Positions 37,301-46,430 of a stretch of DNA of 64,000 nt are shown here, piece after piece. The stretch's first letter is position 1; each line of letters begins with the position of its first letter. The position numbers were made by a program, and so were the translations under genes. Origin of the DNA: Actinernus sp. WN-2022 (taxonomy: Eukaryota; Cnidaria; Anthozoa; Actiniaria; Actinernidae); NCBI GenBank assembly GCA_030867875.1, contig JAOWCC010001368.1, forward strand, positions 4,526,965 to 4,590,964, read 5' to 3'. The notes under the pieces were generated by a model that had not been told where the DNA came from, made no database searches, and was given only the letters and a program-made list of their open reading frames with translations.

Positions 37301-38379
37301 TCGCAGCTATTTTCATGTTGTGCATGTAAATCGTTTTGATCTGGGTTAACGTTTCCTCGCCAAACTTGCCCAAATAATGATGAAATAAATATACATTGTC
37401 AATTTGATTATCATTTCAGCGCAGTACCTTTGCAAACACAAAAAAACCCAATCGAGCTCGCTAGTTAGTAGAAACACGCACACACAATGGTTATGACGTA
37501 ATGAGCAAACAATCTAATCGGAGCGCTTGAAAGGCTTCCCGATAATCGACTAACCAATCAGAACATTCGGTTTTCAATATTATTTTTATTAACTTTATCA
37601 TGCATCTTTTTCTTTACCCAGCTGGAAAGATAACAGGAGCCATGTGCGCTATATCCGGAATTCTATTAATAGCACCTTTACTACCAATCCTTTACCAGCG
37701 GTGGGAACGTTATTATTTACTTGATCAACAAGGTAAGATCATCAAGGCAGCAGAACAAAAACGACGCGAGATTGAAAAATCTAAAGGGAAATCAAAACCA
37801 TCCAAAACTATCAAGAAGGACCCAGCTACCAAAGAAAGGCCTACCGTAGAAGAGAAAATACCAGAACTCGCGGAAGTCAAACCTGATCATGACCAGCCAT
37901 TCAAAACTGATCCAGCTGCGGGACCGTCTACTAGAGCCATTCCCAAACGCGGACGCCCGAGAAGTCCTGGTTCGAAGACAAGAACAGATATGACGTCATC
38001 AGATATAGAAGATCTAGAAATGCAAATATCAGAGGATGACGATGAGGTGTGGGCCCACATTCGTAAAGCAAGTCTGAAGAGGAAACGGAGTCAAAGTTCT
38101 TTCAGTAATCTTCCCAAACCAACCGCTATTAAAGAGAGTGTCGCATCTCCAGCATCTCCGAAAATAAAAGTTGTCGCGGAAGTTAATTATAATCCTAGTA
38201 ATGAAACCGCAAAGGAAAAGTGTTCGACCGTTGAAGAGAATGCCGGTAAGAAAACAAACGCATCAAAGCGCGATAGTAAGAAAGGTGCCTCAGCGAGTGG
38301 TGCTGCTACAAGTTATGTCCCCAAGGACAGTACTAGCAAGGAGGATACCTCAAAGACAAGTTCTACAAGGTGCCATTAG
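27132..38379 (+). CDS. Shaker-type voltage-gated K+ channel, two exons
   Basis: Exon 1 is 27132-28344 and exon 2 is 37622-38379. Donor G|GTAAGT and acceptor TTTACCCAG|CT join in phase, giving 656 residues. In order: T1 tetramerisation domain (about 57-147), S1 (about 187-210), extracellular loop with NAT and NST glycosylation sites, S2 (about 250), S3 (about 280), S4 with RILRLSRVFRILKISR (about 309; all Shaker gating charges present), S5 (about 345-367), pore with TVGYGD (about 392). Exon 2 starts with the S5-P/S6 junction LAGKITGAMCAISG. The S6 gate reads IAPLLPIL where Kv1-4 channels have the ALPVPVIV pattern, so the PVP hinge is altered. The cytoplasmic tail is long, Lys/Glu/Ser-rich and includes KRGRPR. 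It may be a regulatory (silent) subunit. Confidence 0.9.
29750..30271. repeat. Fold-back element, ~245-bp arms
   Basis: The left arm 29751-30003 is the near-perfect reverse complement of 30029-30271, around a roughly 25-nt loop. The ends read ACCAGTTCGCGGTAAATTCC and its complement. It lies in the sense orientation of the Kv pre-mRNA, so the intron would contain a long double-stranded hairpin. Confidence 0.9.
30333..31200 (-). mobile_element. LINE 3' fragment (CR1/L2-like), minus strand
   Basis: Minus-strand coding from LGVSIDNNL through LPYLTYCHLVWHFC, RKLERIQERALRAV to CATCILCNT and a stop at about 30558. This is the post-RT region of a LINE. The 3' UTR ends at the ATT repeat near 30333. 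The same family as the fragment at 7955-8445. It is 5'-truncated at about 31200. Confidence 0.85.
32266..32494. repeat. 44-bp tandem repeat, five copies
   Basis: Unit CACTCAAAGCTATATATTAT-AAGTCCAAAGGTTTGACATC-CTAA, with one copy holding a 9-bp insertion (TTTTTTATA). No spacers, so not CRISPR-like. Confidence 0.9.
33216..33286. repeat. Perfect 26-bp hairpin
   Basis: CCGATCTTTATCCGATTTAC... at 33216-33241 is the exact reverse complement of 33261-33286, with a 19-nt loop (GACCTGAGAGCGAGAGCGA). Confidence 0.85.
34138..34308. repeat. Fold-back element, ~68-bp arms
   Basis: TTCACTCTTTTCACCT...GGCCATCTTGGATTC at 34140-34207 pairs with 34240-34307. Pairing is near-perfect, with a spacer of about 32 bp. 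Confidence 0.85.
34508..34525. repeat. Poly-G tract
   Basis: Run of G residues with one T. A similar, longer G-rich run lies at 34820-34852. Confidence 0.8.
34820..34852. repeat. Poly-G tract
   Basis: About 30 G residues with a single T, followed by GAGGC. Confidence 0.85.
34955..35496. mobile_element. TTAA-flanked palindromic MITE
   Basis: TTAA at 34955-34958 and 35493-35496 flanks ends beginning AGTGCACTTATAAACCCC. The arms are about 185 bp (to about 35146, and from about 35291) with a roughly 145-bp centre. The AGTGCAC terminus resembles AGTGCCAC of the large transposon at 48765, so a distant relation is possible. Confidence 0.8.
35864..35890. repeat. (ATA)n microsatellite
   Basis: Uninterrupted ATA units, followed by TGTTTATACAGGGTGCACC. 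The layout is consistent with the tail end of a minus-strand LINE remnant. Confidence 0.8.
35958..36190 (+). mobile_element. tRNA-derived SINE, family A copy 2
   Basis: The head is shortened: the A-box side (GGGTGGCGCA) is joined directly to the B-box GGTTCAATTCCCGG. The body shares GTGAGTTGAG, TCCGGGTTCTCCGG and TTTCAGGTCCCGTTAGAAA with the copy at 18028. Confidence 0.8.
36606..36875. repeat. Fold-back element, ~115-bp arms
   Basis: AATAGTCCAGTTTCGTATTCG at the left and its complement at the right end. Inner arms carry TACGCAGGGTTAGCCTCATTCT and ACCAGCGAGAAGGTG with complements. The spacer is about 40 bp. Confidence 0.85.
37622..38379 (+). CDS. Kv channel exon 2 (S6 and cytoplasmic tail)
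   Basis: Begins after TTTCTTTACCCAG. It encodes S6 with the altered gate (IAPLLPIL), WERYY, a basic helix (KAAEQKRREIEK), a Lys/Pro/Glu/Ser-rich tail with KRGRPR and an acidic DIEDLEMQISEDDDE. It ends at TAG 38377-38379, which is immediately followed by a second TAG in frame. Confidence 0.85.
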
Positions 38380-38382
38380 TAG

Positions 38383-38562
38383 AATTTAAGCCGGGATAAC
38401 AGCAGGGATAACAGATTGTTACAGAGAATAAAAAAAGACGGAGCAGACACACTTGTTACTATAAATGAAGTCCTTACAAAGAAATTTAAAAGGTTCCAAC
38501 TTAGAGAGGTACTGAAGAAAGGACAGTTAGAGCCACGTACATACAGTATAGATGAAAATTAA
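38383..38562 (+). other. In-frame open continuation after tandem stops of the Kv gene
   Basis: Directly after TAG TAG, the same frame stays open for 59 codons and looks coding. It contains SRDNSRDN, then RIKKDGADTLVTINEV, KFKRFQLREVLKKG and YSIDEN, ending at TAA 38560-38562. It may be the original C-terminus cut off by a nonsense change, an alternative exon, or a readthrough extension. No known domain recognised. Confidence 0.4.
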
Positions 38563-38639
38563 GAAGCCTTAAGTTGGCATTGCATTTTGGATGGCCTGTG
38601 ATTTTCGGACAGAAGTGGGATTTAAGTTAACGAGTCTGG

Positions 38640-38880
38640 AGAGCCAGGGTGGTGCGCGTGGAAAGCGCTTTGTTTCTCACCACTGGAGCCTGGGTACGAG
38701 CCACGGTAACATGTGAGTTAAGTTTGCTCGCCCTTGCTCTGAGGAGTTTTTTCTGGGTTCCCGGTTTTCCTCCCTCCACAAAAACCAACACGCAAAATTC
38801 CAATTCGACTGTGCCAGTTTAGCCGGGTCCTATGGTCAGCCCCTATGATCATTTCAGGTCCCGTTAAAATTCAGTTAAAA
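38640..38880 (+). mobile_element. tRNA-derived SINE, family A copy 3
   Basis: Head GAGCCAGGGTGGTGCGCGTGG with degenerate boxes. Body as in the other copies: GTGAGTT, TTCTGGGTTCCCGGTTTTCC, TTTCAGGTCCCGTTAAAATTCAG. Confidence 0.75.
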
Positions 38881-39176
38881 TGTATGATGCTGTCGCTGTA
38901 GCTATATAATGTGATTGAAGACCAAATCCATGATTTTTCGTAGCATTTTGCTATTTCAGTACCATTTAACCTCATTTAATTTTAACACATTCATGTACCC
39001 AAGAAGCACCAAGTACTGTGCATGCTTATTGGCAATGAACTGAGGAGTCTCTGATGGTGTTATCTAATCTCGTTGGATAGGAAAACATGGCGTGGGATCT
39101 GGGTACGAGATTAGGTGTTATCATCTCATTATAATCCAACCGTACGGGAAAAGATGTGCACTTCTACCCACAATCT
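38881..39176. other. Intergenic, nothing recognised
   Basis: No exon seen. Confidence 0.3.
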
Positions 39177-39582
39177 ATAGGCGAATCCTTGCTGACGTCA
39201 TTGTTTACATTTTTGCCTCATTAGCATAAATTAAACTTCAAGCTACAAACAAACAGACTATATCAGTTGAAAGAGAATTCTAAACTGAGTAACCACCGAA
39301 AATTTGAGATTGATATGTTAAATATTTACGGAGAAATTGACTTTTCAAAACTATAAAATGGGCTGGGGGCAAGAGTTGCTGACAGCCATACATTCATTGT
39401 AAATTTTGAGCTTTTTAAACGCTCATTCCTCAAAATGTATTTATCATATCACTCTCAAATTTTCGGTGATTATCAAGTGTGACAATCTCTTTCGATTTAT
39501 GCACTCTGTTTGTTTGTATGTACGTCGCTTTAAGTTTGATGTATGCTAATGAGGAAAAAACGTAAACAAGGATTCGCCTATT
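39177..39582. repeat. Fold-back element, ~170-bp arms
   Basis: ATAGGCGAATCCTTG at the left and CAAGGATTCGCCTAT at the right. Inner matches include CCTCATTAGCATA / TATGCTAATGAGG, ACAAACAAACAGA / TCTGTTTGTTTGT and CCGAAAATTTGAGA / TCTCAAATTTTCGG. Arms are diverged by roughly 10-15%. Confidence 0.8.
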
Positions 39583-40000
39583 GCGCGCGAAACTATTTAA
39601 ATTCGCTATAAAATCGGGGTCAGTACTCTGAACGAGCCACACCACTGGCGAATGAATAATATGGTAGCCAAGCACAACAAAGAACATGTGTAACCCTAAC
39701 CAAACACGAGTAACCCTAACCAAACAAACCACAAATCTCCTTCCGATCAGCTAGCTAGAACCTTACCGTAAAATCGCGGTAGAGGTTTTAAATCTTACAA
39801 ATAAGCCAGTACAAATACTGCCGGCCAAGCCAGTGTCTTTAAGAGAATATATGATTGTTATGTTATTTGGATCGGTGTTAGGTTCGCAAAGGATTATGGT
39901 CAAACGTATAGCCGCCAGCTTTTCCCCTATGATGGATTATCATATGTAAAGTGTTGGAAATGCACATTTAATATCTACTTAGATTGACACTGTACATAGT
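39583..40000. other. Intergenic, nothing recognised
   Basis: Contains two short GTAACCCTAACCAAAC repeats near 39690-39725 that look telomere-like but are too short to mean much. Confidence 0.35.
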
Positions 40001-41294
40001 CAGGAGGCCATAACCAGGAGCGTCCATATGTCATATATAGTTGTCACAGCATTTTTACAAGTTGGGCTATTTTTAGATTATTTTCCCCGCCAATTGGTAG
40101 ATTGCACCGTAACGTAACAAAAGCGGCCTCATTAGTACTTTTGTTATACCAAATAACATGGCTGCTACGCTTTTGTGATTTTATTCTCTTAGGAATAATT
40201 GCAACTCAACAATAGCGGGAAACCGTTCTAAAAATAACCTAACATTGTGAAAACGCTGTGACAGTATGCGGGATGGACGCTGTGATATAGGCCGAGTGTG
40301 CGGGTTGGACGCTGTGACATAGGCCTAGTGTGCGGGTTGGACGCTGTGACATAGGCCTAGTGTGCGGGTTGGACGCTGTGACATAGGCCTAGTATGTGGG
40401 ATGGACGCTGTGACATAGGCCTAGTATGTGGGATGGACGCTGTGACATAGGCCGAGTGTGCGGGATGGACGCTGTGACATAGGCCTAGTGTGCGGGATGG
40501 ACGCTGTGAAATAGGCCTAGTGTGCGGGACGGACGCTGTGACATAGGCCTAGTGTGCGGGTTGGACGCTGTGACATAGGCCTAGTGTGCGGGATGGACGC
40601 TGTGACATAGGCCTAGTGTGCGGGATGGACGCTGTGACATTGGCCTAGTGTGCGGGATAGAGGCTGTGACATAGGCCTAGTGTGCGGGATGGACGCTGTG
40701 AGATAGGCCGAGTGTGCGGTATGGACGCTGTGACATAGGCCTAGTGTGCGGGATGGACGCTGTGACATTGGCCTAGTGTGCGGGATGGATGCTGTGACAT
40801 AGGCCGAGTGTGCGGGATGGACGCTGTGACATTGGCCTAGTGTGCGGGATAGAGGCTGTGACATAGGCCGAGTGTGCGGGATGGATGCTGTGACATAGGC
40901 CGAGTGTGCGGGATAGACGCTGTGACATAGGCCGAGTGTGCGGGATGGACGCTGTGACATAGGCCGAGTGTGCGGGATGGACGCTGTGAAATAGGCCGAG
41001 TGTGCGGGATGGACGCTGTGAAATAGGCCGAGTGTGCGGGATGGACGCTGTGAAATAGGCCGAGTGTGCGGTATGGACGCTGTGACATAGGCCTAGTGTG
41101 CGGGATGGACGCTGTGACATAGGCCTAGTGTGCGGGATGGACGCTGTGACATAGGCCGAGTGTGCAGGATGGACGCTGTGACATAGGCCGAGTGTGCGGG
41201 ATGGACGCTGTGACATAGGCCGAGTGTGCGGGATGGACGCTGTGACATAGGCCTAGTGTGCGGGATCGATGGACGCTCCTTGTTATGGTTCCTG
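40001..41294. mobile_element. Non-autonomous transposon A with internal satellite
   Basis: Ends are inverted: CAGGAGGCCATAACCAGGAG at 40001 and its near-complement finishing GTTATGGTTCCTG at 41294. Possible target duplication ACATAG(T/A). A 1-kb satellite lies directly inside the right end. Sibling of 41444-43114. Confidence 0.7.
40262..41268. repeat. 32-bp satellite array 1, about 31 copies
   Basis: Unit GGGATGGACGCTGTGACATA-GGCCTAGTGTGC, with variants (AAATAG, CATTGG, GATAGAGG). ATGGACGCT is also the subterminal sequence of the host transposon, so the array is an expansion of its right end. Confidence 0.9.
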
Positions 41295-41536
41295 ACATAG
41301 ATGGACTGTAAATATACTTGCTAGACTATTAAAATTTTGAGAGTAAGAAGGAGGAATAATATATATATATATATAATACATCAAATGAACGGTGTCTCTT
41401 TTCTTCTAACGCCAGACGGCAAACAAATAATAATAACTATTGACAGGAGCCCATAACAGGAGCGTTCCTGTCTCCTATATGTGTGTCACAGCGTTTTCAC
41501 AAGTTGGGCTATTTTTAGATAATTTTCCCCGCCAAT

Positions 41537-41742
41537 TGGCTAACGCAGTTGCCACCCAATTCAGATCTTGTGATGTAAACAGATGCTACTCTGGGGAATT
41601 ATTGCTTTTTCATTCTAATCATAATGCAGTCATGCCTATCTGAATAAAAATAATTTTCAAATAGTCAATTCTCCAGACTGAGTAATGTGTGTTTACATCA
41701 CATGATCTGAATTGGGTTACAACAGAGTTAGCCGATTACCTC
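41537..41742. repeat. Nested inverted repeat
   Basis: GGCTAACGCAGTTGCCACCC... at the left pairs with AACAGAGTTAGCC at the right. Inner GATGTAAACA and TGTTTACATC are inverted. A small MITE within transposon B. Confidence 0.6.
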
Positions 41743-41769
41743 TATTGCACCGTGGCGGAACAAAAGTTC

Positions 41770-42815
41770 AATCAATCAATTAATTTTATTACACGGAGTT
41801 TCTGACTGAGTGTGATACTGATTTACATAGAGTCCGTGACTATAATAGATAAATACAAAATTACAAATAAAGAAATAAATACTGAATCAGAAGTAGATAT
41901 CCAAGATCCAAGATATTAAAAATGGTATGAATATTAGGATATATCTCTAGTGTACAATAAGACTAAAAAAATCTTTAATTCGATCATTAAAAACATCAGA
42001 CTAATGTATTACCTAAAATTCTATGAACTTTGTAACAGCTCAAGAAAACTACGGTATTTATAATAAATCTAATAACGCTTATGAAATCTAAAAATCATTA
42101 ATGAGAGATTTAGGCAGTTTCAATTTATTCTTAAATGAAACTAAAGTCCTCACCTCACGTAACTCAGCTGGAAGCTCGTTCACCTCACGTAACAAAGCTG
42201 GAAGCTCGTTCACCTCACGTAACTCAGCTGGAAGCTCGTTCACCTCACGTAACTCAGCTGGAAGCTCGTTCACCTCACATAACTCAGCTGGAATCGCGTT
42301 CCAGTGAGGCTTTGCTCCGTTGTAGGAGAGGCTCTTTTTCATGAATTCAGTTTTAGGTAGGGATAAGCAAAGTTTGGTATTCGGAACTGTTTTAAATAGT
42401 TCGGTGAGACTGATCGGCGCACAATTGTTTTGAATTTTGTGCATCAAGAACGCCTTACACTTTACATCAAGTCTATTTCAATCAAGTATATCGAGGAGTA
42501 GACTGGAGCTCGTTTTAGCTTGTTTCAGCCCTTAGTATAAGCCTAGCAACCCTGTTTTGAAATTTTTGGAGTTTATCGCAGAGGATTTTCCCACAGGTAT
42601 CCCAGACCTCACAACAATAATCCATATGAGTTTGGATGAGTGAATTGTATATTATCATGAGAGTGTCTTGGGATACAAATGGGCGAAACCTCTTTAATGC
42701 TCCTAGACCCGCCGGACAACTTTCTTATTTATATGATCTATATGATCAGACCAACTTAGATTCTCGTCAACAACCCCTATTGTTTTGCTTTTGCTGACCC
42801 AGTATGTTTTTATCT
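41770..42815 (-). mobile_element. LINE 3' fragment with internal minisatellite, minus strand
   Basis: Minus-strand translation shows the terminal LINE region: ISLTELFKTV, SLSYNGAKPHWNAIPAEL and TLVSFKNKLKLPKSL with a stop at about 42088. Upstream, degraded frames correspond to the connection region (for example a VWDTCG-like block near 42600). The 3' UTR extends to about 41770. Confidence 0.65.
42151..42300. repeat. 30-bp minisatellite inside LINE coding region
   Basis: Five copies of a 30-bp unit (ACCTCACGTAACTCAGCTGG-AAGCTCGTTC). On the LINE coding strand each adds ten residues (ELREVNELPA), so the expansion keeps the frame. Confidence 0.85.
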
Positions 42816-42822
42816 CCAATTT

Positions 42823-43090
42823 GTATGTGGGATGGACGCTGTGACATAGGCCTAGTATGTGGGATGGACGCTGTGACATAGGCCTAGTATGTGGGATGGA
42901 CGCTGTGACATAGGCCTAGTATGTGGGATGGACGCTGTGACATAGGCCTAGTATGTGGGATGGACGGTGTGACATAGGCCTAGTATGTGGGATGGACGCT
43001 GTGACATAGGCCTAGTATGTGGGATGGACGGTGTGACATAGGCCTAGTATGTGGGATAGACGGTGTGACATAGGCCTAGTATGTGGCATG
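42823..43090. repeat. 32-bp satellite array 2, about eight copies
   Basis: Same unit as array 1 with TATGTGGG variants and GGTGTGAC substitutions. Located just inside the right end of transposon B. Confidence 0.9.
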
Positions 43091-43216
43091 GACGCTCCTA
43101 GTTATGGGCTCCTGCTGTTAATAATGTTATCATTCAAGCTTATTTTACGTACAATATACAGCTAAAAGTCAAAAACAGAGTTCCTTGAGAGCGGCCTTCG
43201 GCCTCATGCGGTATTC

Positions 43217-43304
43217 CTTATTTTTCGTTCATCGTACAGTCAGCGCGTGCCTGTATTTGTCAATATTCATTATTTTTCGTTCATCGTACAGTCAGCGCGT
43301 GCCT
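43217..43304. repeat. Duplicated 36-bp motif
   Basis: TTATTTTTCGTTCATCGTAC-AGTCAGCGCGTGCCT occurs twice, about 51 bp apart. Confidence 0.85.
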
Positions 43305-43316
43305 CGGTATTAACTT

Positions 43317-44471
43317 CTTATTAACCGAGAGCGAGGTCTTTACTAGGCTTGGTTTCAGCCGTTGGGATGTCGTTTCTCCAAAGCCTGCCCCCACTAACGG
43401 CTGGGCGCCGGTCAACACACCGTGTCCGTGACGTCACCTGATTAAAGTTCAATATTATTCAATTTGCGTGTTTTGACAAGAAAAGTCGTTTACCCTTTCA
43501 CGACTGTGGTGTAGGCTCTAAACTTTCAAAACACACTGGAACTCTAAACTAAAACTCCAGTGTAAAATAAATTCTCAAGAACAAACGGCATTTAAATTAA
43601 TTGAGAAAATAGGCTGCATTATTTTGTTACTCTGTAATATTAGTGCCGCTCAAGACACCTCGCTGACAGAAATGAAAAGCCGAAATACGGGGTTAAAGTT
43701 CAGATTATTATCTCGGAACTTCGAGTACTCCCGCTCAGTACTTGTGTAGAGTACTTGGAGACATTAAACAAATGCACAAACTTAGTACATAGGACTTAAA
43801 GAATTGTAAAACTCGTTTGATGCAGCGATTTTCAAGTGAATTGTGATCGCAGAGTTAAACGCGTAAACGTGGCCTCAGTCAGACGTAATTTCCTCTCTTA
43901 TAACTCTTTTAATATGGAGTCGTCCGTCTTTTCTTCTCCGATATTATAAAAGGCAGCACTAATTTTCTTTGAAGTAAGAATGGCTACCTGGTCTTGCATT
44001 CGCGACCTTCTGAGCTTGGTACAAGTGACGGTTTCCCAAGTGACTTTCCAAACCCGGTGCGTACTGACAGTGTCTTCACCCAAAACTAACTCTCTTAATA
44101 CTGCTTCCTTGTGTGAATCCTTGAATTATTCGAAAGCAAACTTTCCAAAGCAAATTTAAACGCATTTTGGAACAGCAATTCAAAGCTTCTTATCCGACTT
44201 TGATAAGTTTACAATATAAATTATGCAAATATATTCAGCGACAGGATTTTAGTGGCAAGTTTTTGATTGGCTAAAAACCGACAATGCCTCAGCTCGCGCG
44301 CCCAGCCGTGAGTGGGGAGAGGATCGCGGGCTCACCGAAACCCCCACGGCTGGAAACCGAGCCTAGGTCTTTACGGGAAAATATCAGACCGAGGTCTTGA
44401 CAGTACGGACCGAGCGAGCGATAGCGAGTCTGAAATTTTCCCGTAAAGACCGAGTGAGCGAGGTTAATAAG
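43317..44471. mobile_element. Non-autonomous transposon with CTTATTAACC ends
   Basis: CTTATTAACCGAGAGCGAGG at 43317 is mirrored by GAGCGAGGTTAATAAG ending at 44471. Further inverted pairs are GGCTTGGTTTCAGCCG / CGGCTGGAAACCGAGCC and CCCAGCCGT. The right side carries an extra 85-bp hairpin (GGTCTTTACGGGAAAAT...complement, 44367-44451). The interior is non-coding. Confidence 0.65.
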
Positions 44472-45611
44472 TAGTTTATTATATTATTATATTATATTTT
44501 TTATTTGATAGCCGATTAGATCACTAGTTTGATCCAACGTACACCAGCAGGATTGTCGTTCACGGTTGCTTGCTTGAACAATTCGTCATTTATTATATGG
44601 CACTTTGTGATAAACGAAGAATGAGAAAATAAGTGACTCGCGTGACGTGGACTGATTTACATACAAAAGTAGTGGAAGCCGTTCAGAATTTATTCCGGGA
44701 TCTATTTGACAGCTCTCCATAAATCAATACAAAAGATGAATGGAAATACAATGTTAGAATCAATTCAGAATTAGAAAACTTTGCTAATTCAAAGTGCATG
44801 AAATGTGGAATTCGTAGAAAAAGCTATCAGAAAAGAACATATTTCCACTAAATCAACTCGAAAAACAAACCGTTCGCTCAAGTGCCATGTGATGTGGTCG
44901 GCGAAAAAAATCAAGATCTTCGTCGGATCACTTTCGGCGATGACAGTTCTATGCTGTTTGTTCGTATCCTGGACAACTTTGACTGGGACATGGAAAATCT
45001 GGAACTGACGATCCCTGATATTTGCTACTGATCGGCAATATTGGTTGGCTGTGGAATCAGACCTTCCTGGTTTATAGTGAGGGATTGTAATTTGTAAACT
45101 GGACCGATGCTGACTGACATTCAAGACAAATTTCTTAAAGCCGATAATTGTAGAAAGAAAGCCGGCTGCAGAGGAGTAAACTTGTTGAAAAATAGTTATG
45201 GACTATGACTTCTGGCTCTGGTGATAGTCGCTGGCAGACTTGTTGTCTTGTAGTTTTACTACTTCCACTGGCATTCCTGCCAACCCCCGGAGTTCTAAAA
45301 TCTGGAGAATGTTGGTTAAGGCTTTGTTATTACGTAATGATTTCCGTTTTTTCCGAAGATACCCCGATTGTGTTCCGAAGACTTTCCGAAAGCTCTCGGA
45401 AAAATTAGTTTCAATCACACGATACACGATGTCCATGACGCCTCGCGATCGCTCGAGAGTCGAGGGTCTCCCAATTTTTGTTCCAGGGAAACAGTCAATT
45501 TTTCCATTTAGAAAAATGGAAATTGTTCCCTTGTTCCCTAAAACCTATGCACGAAACATGTTCTAAAAATAGCTCAAACCGGTCATACGCTGACTCACGG
45601 GTATAGTAGAT
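44472..45611. other. Intergenic, nothing firmly recognised
   Basis: A minus-strand frame at 45203-45436 has protein-like composition but no recognised domain. Confidence 0.3.
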
Positions 45612-45638
45612 ATGGACGCTCCCTGCTAATGGCTCCTG
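45612..45638. repeat. Orphan end of the transposon A/B family
   Basis: ATGGACGCTCCCTGCTAATGG followed by CTCCTG matches the right ends of elements A and B. No left end was found nearby. Confidence 0.6.
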
Positions 45639-45841
45639 GTTCAACATAAAGTAGTGAGATCTAAAAGCTTTACTTTCACGTATTTTTCTTATTAACTTTT
45701 GAGATTGAAGTTCACAAGCCGAGCATTTTTTGAAACACCAGGTTGTTGCAATATGTTTTAAGGTAATTTACCTCGGTAGTTCGCGCAGCCGCCCACGAAG
45801 ACTGATCGTAATACGCATGCGCGGACGTTTGACCGCTGTGT

Positions 45842-46430
45842 TAATAATAATAATAATAATAATATTTTGACAGGAAAGCTCCACTCACAATTTGTGATTT
45901 TCAGGGAGGTCCTGTATTAAAAATATATATTTCACTAATATATGGAAAACAGAAAAGATAAATGGTTGAAATAAAATAGAACAAGGATTATTATGAAATT
46001 AAGTTATGTGCCAGTAAGATTTAAAAATTGATAATGTAGTTGATTGTATAACTAAAGAGTTCCAGTCTAATAGTGCATGGTAGGTAATAAAACTTCTGTT
46101 GTCCTCAATTCCTACGTGCGAATGGTAAATGTAGATTGTGCTGACGGCGTGTATTATATGTATGAAAGTCGTGATTCTTCTTTAATTTAAAGTTGAAGTC
46201 CACCATGCTATTTAAGTATTTGAAGATAGTAATATAGCGATGATAGCGCCGTCGAAGGTACAGTGGTTTCCAGTTTAATAGTTCGAGTACTTGAGATGCA
46301 GAAGAGCTTGAGGGAAAGTCGAGCATAAGTCGAGCAGCATTATTCTGAAGAACTTGAAGGTGATCCATGAGGACGGTATTATTCTTATCTCCCCAGACGA
46401 TATCGGCATAGTCAAGTAAGGGAAGGACAA
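45842..46430 (-). mobile_element. LINE 3' fragment, minus strand (second family)
   Basis: Minus-strand reading LPLLDYADIVWGDKNN, then LQVLQNNAARLMLDFP, LNWKPLYLRRRYHR and YNTRRQHNLHLPFARRN is the post-RT region of a LINE. The element ends in an ATT repeat at 45842-45866. Sequence differs from the 7955 and 30333 copies, so this is another family. Confidence 0.8.

Larger units (their letters stand above)
28345..37621 (+). other. Kv channel intron, 9.3 kb
   Basis: GT-AG intron with phase 1. It hosts a fold-back element, a LINE fragment, a 44-bp array, three further palindromic elements, poly-G tracts and a SINE. Stretches between them (28345-29750, 31201-32265, 32495-33215, 33290-34135, 36190-36605, 36876-37621) show no recognisable exon. 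Confidence 0.85.
41444..43114. mobile_element. Non-autonomous transposon B with LINE insertion and satellite
   Basis: Inverted ends CAGGAGCCCATAACAGGAGC (41444) and GTTATGGGCTCCTG (to 43114). The left 100 bp match element A (TCACAGCGTTTTCACAAGTT, GGGCTATTTTTAGAT). It is interrupted by an inverted-repeat insert (41537-41742) and by a LINE fragment (about 41770-42815). Confidence 0.7.

Noticed and set aside
40613..41216. Several 80-150 codon minus-strand frames with SRTLGLCHSVHPAH-type repeats
   Set aside because: They are readings of the 32-bp satellite, which cycles through all frames.
45203..45436. 77-residue minus-strand frame with protein-like composition
   Set aside because: No domain recognised and no supporting exon; may belong to a dispersed repeat, so not called as a gene.
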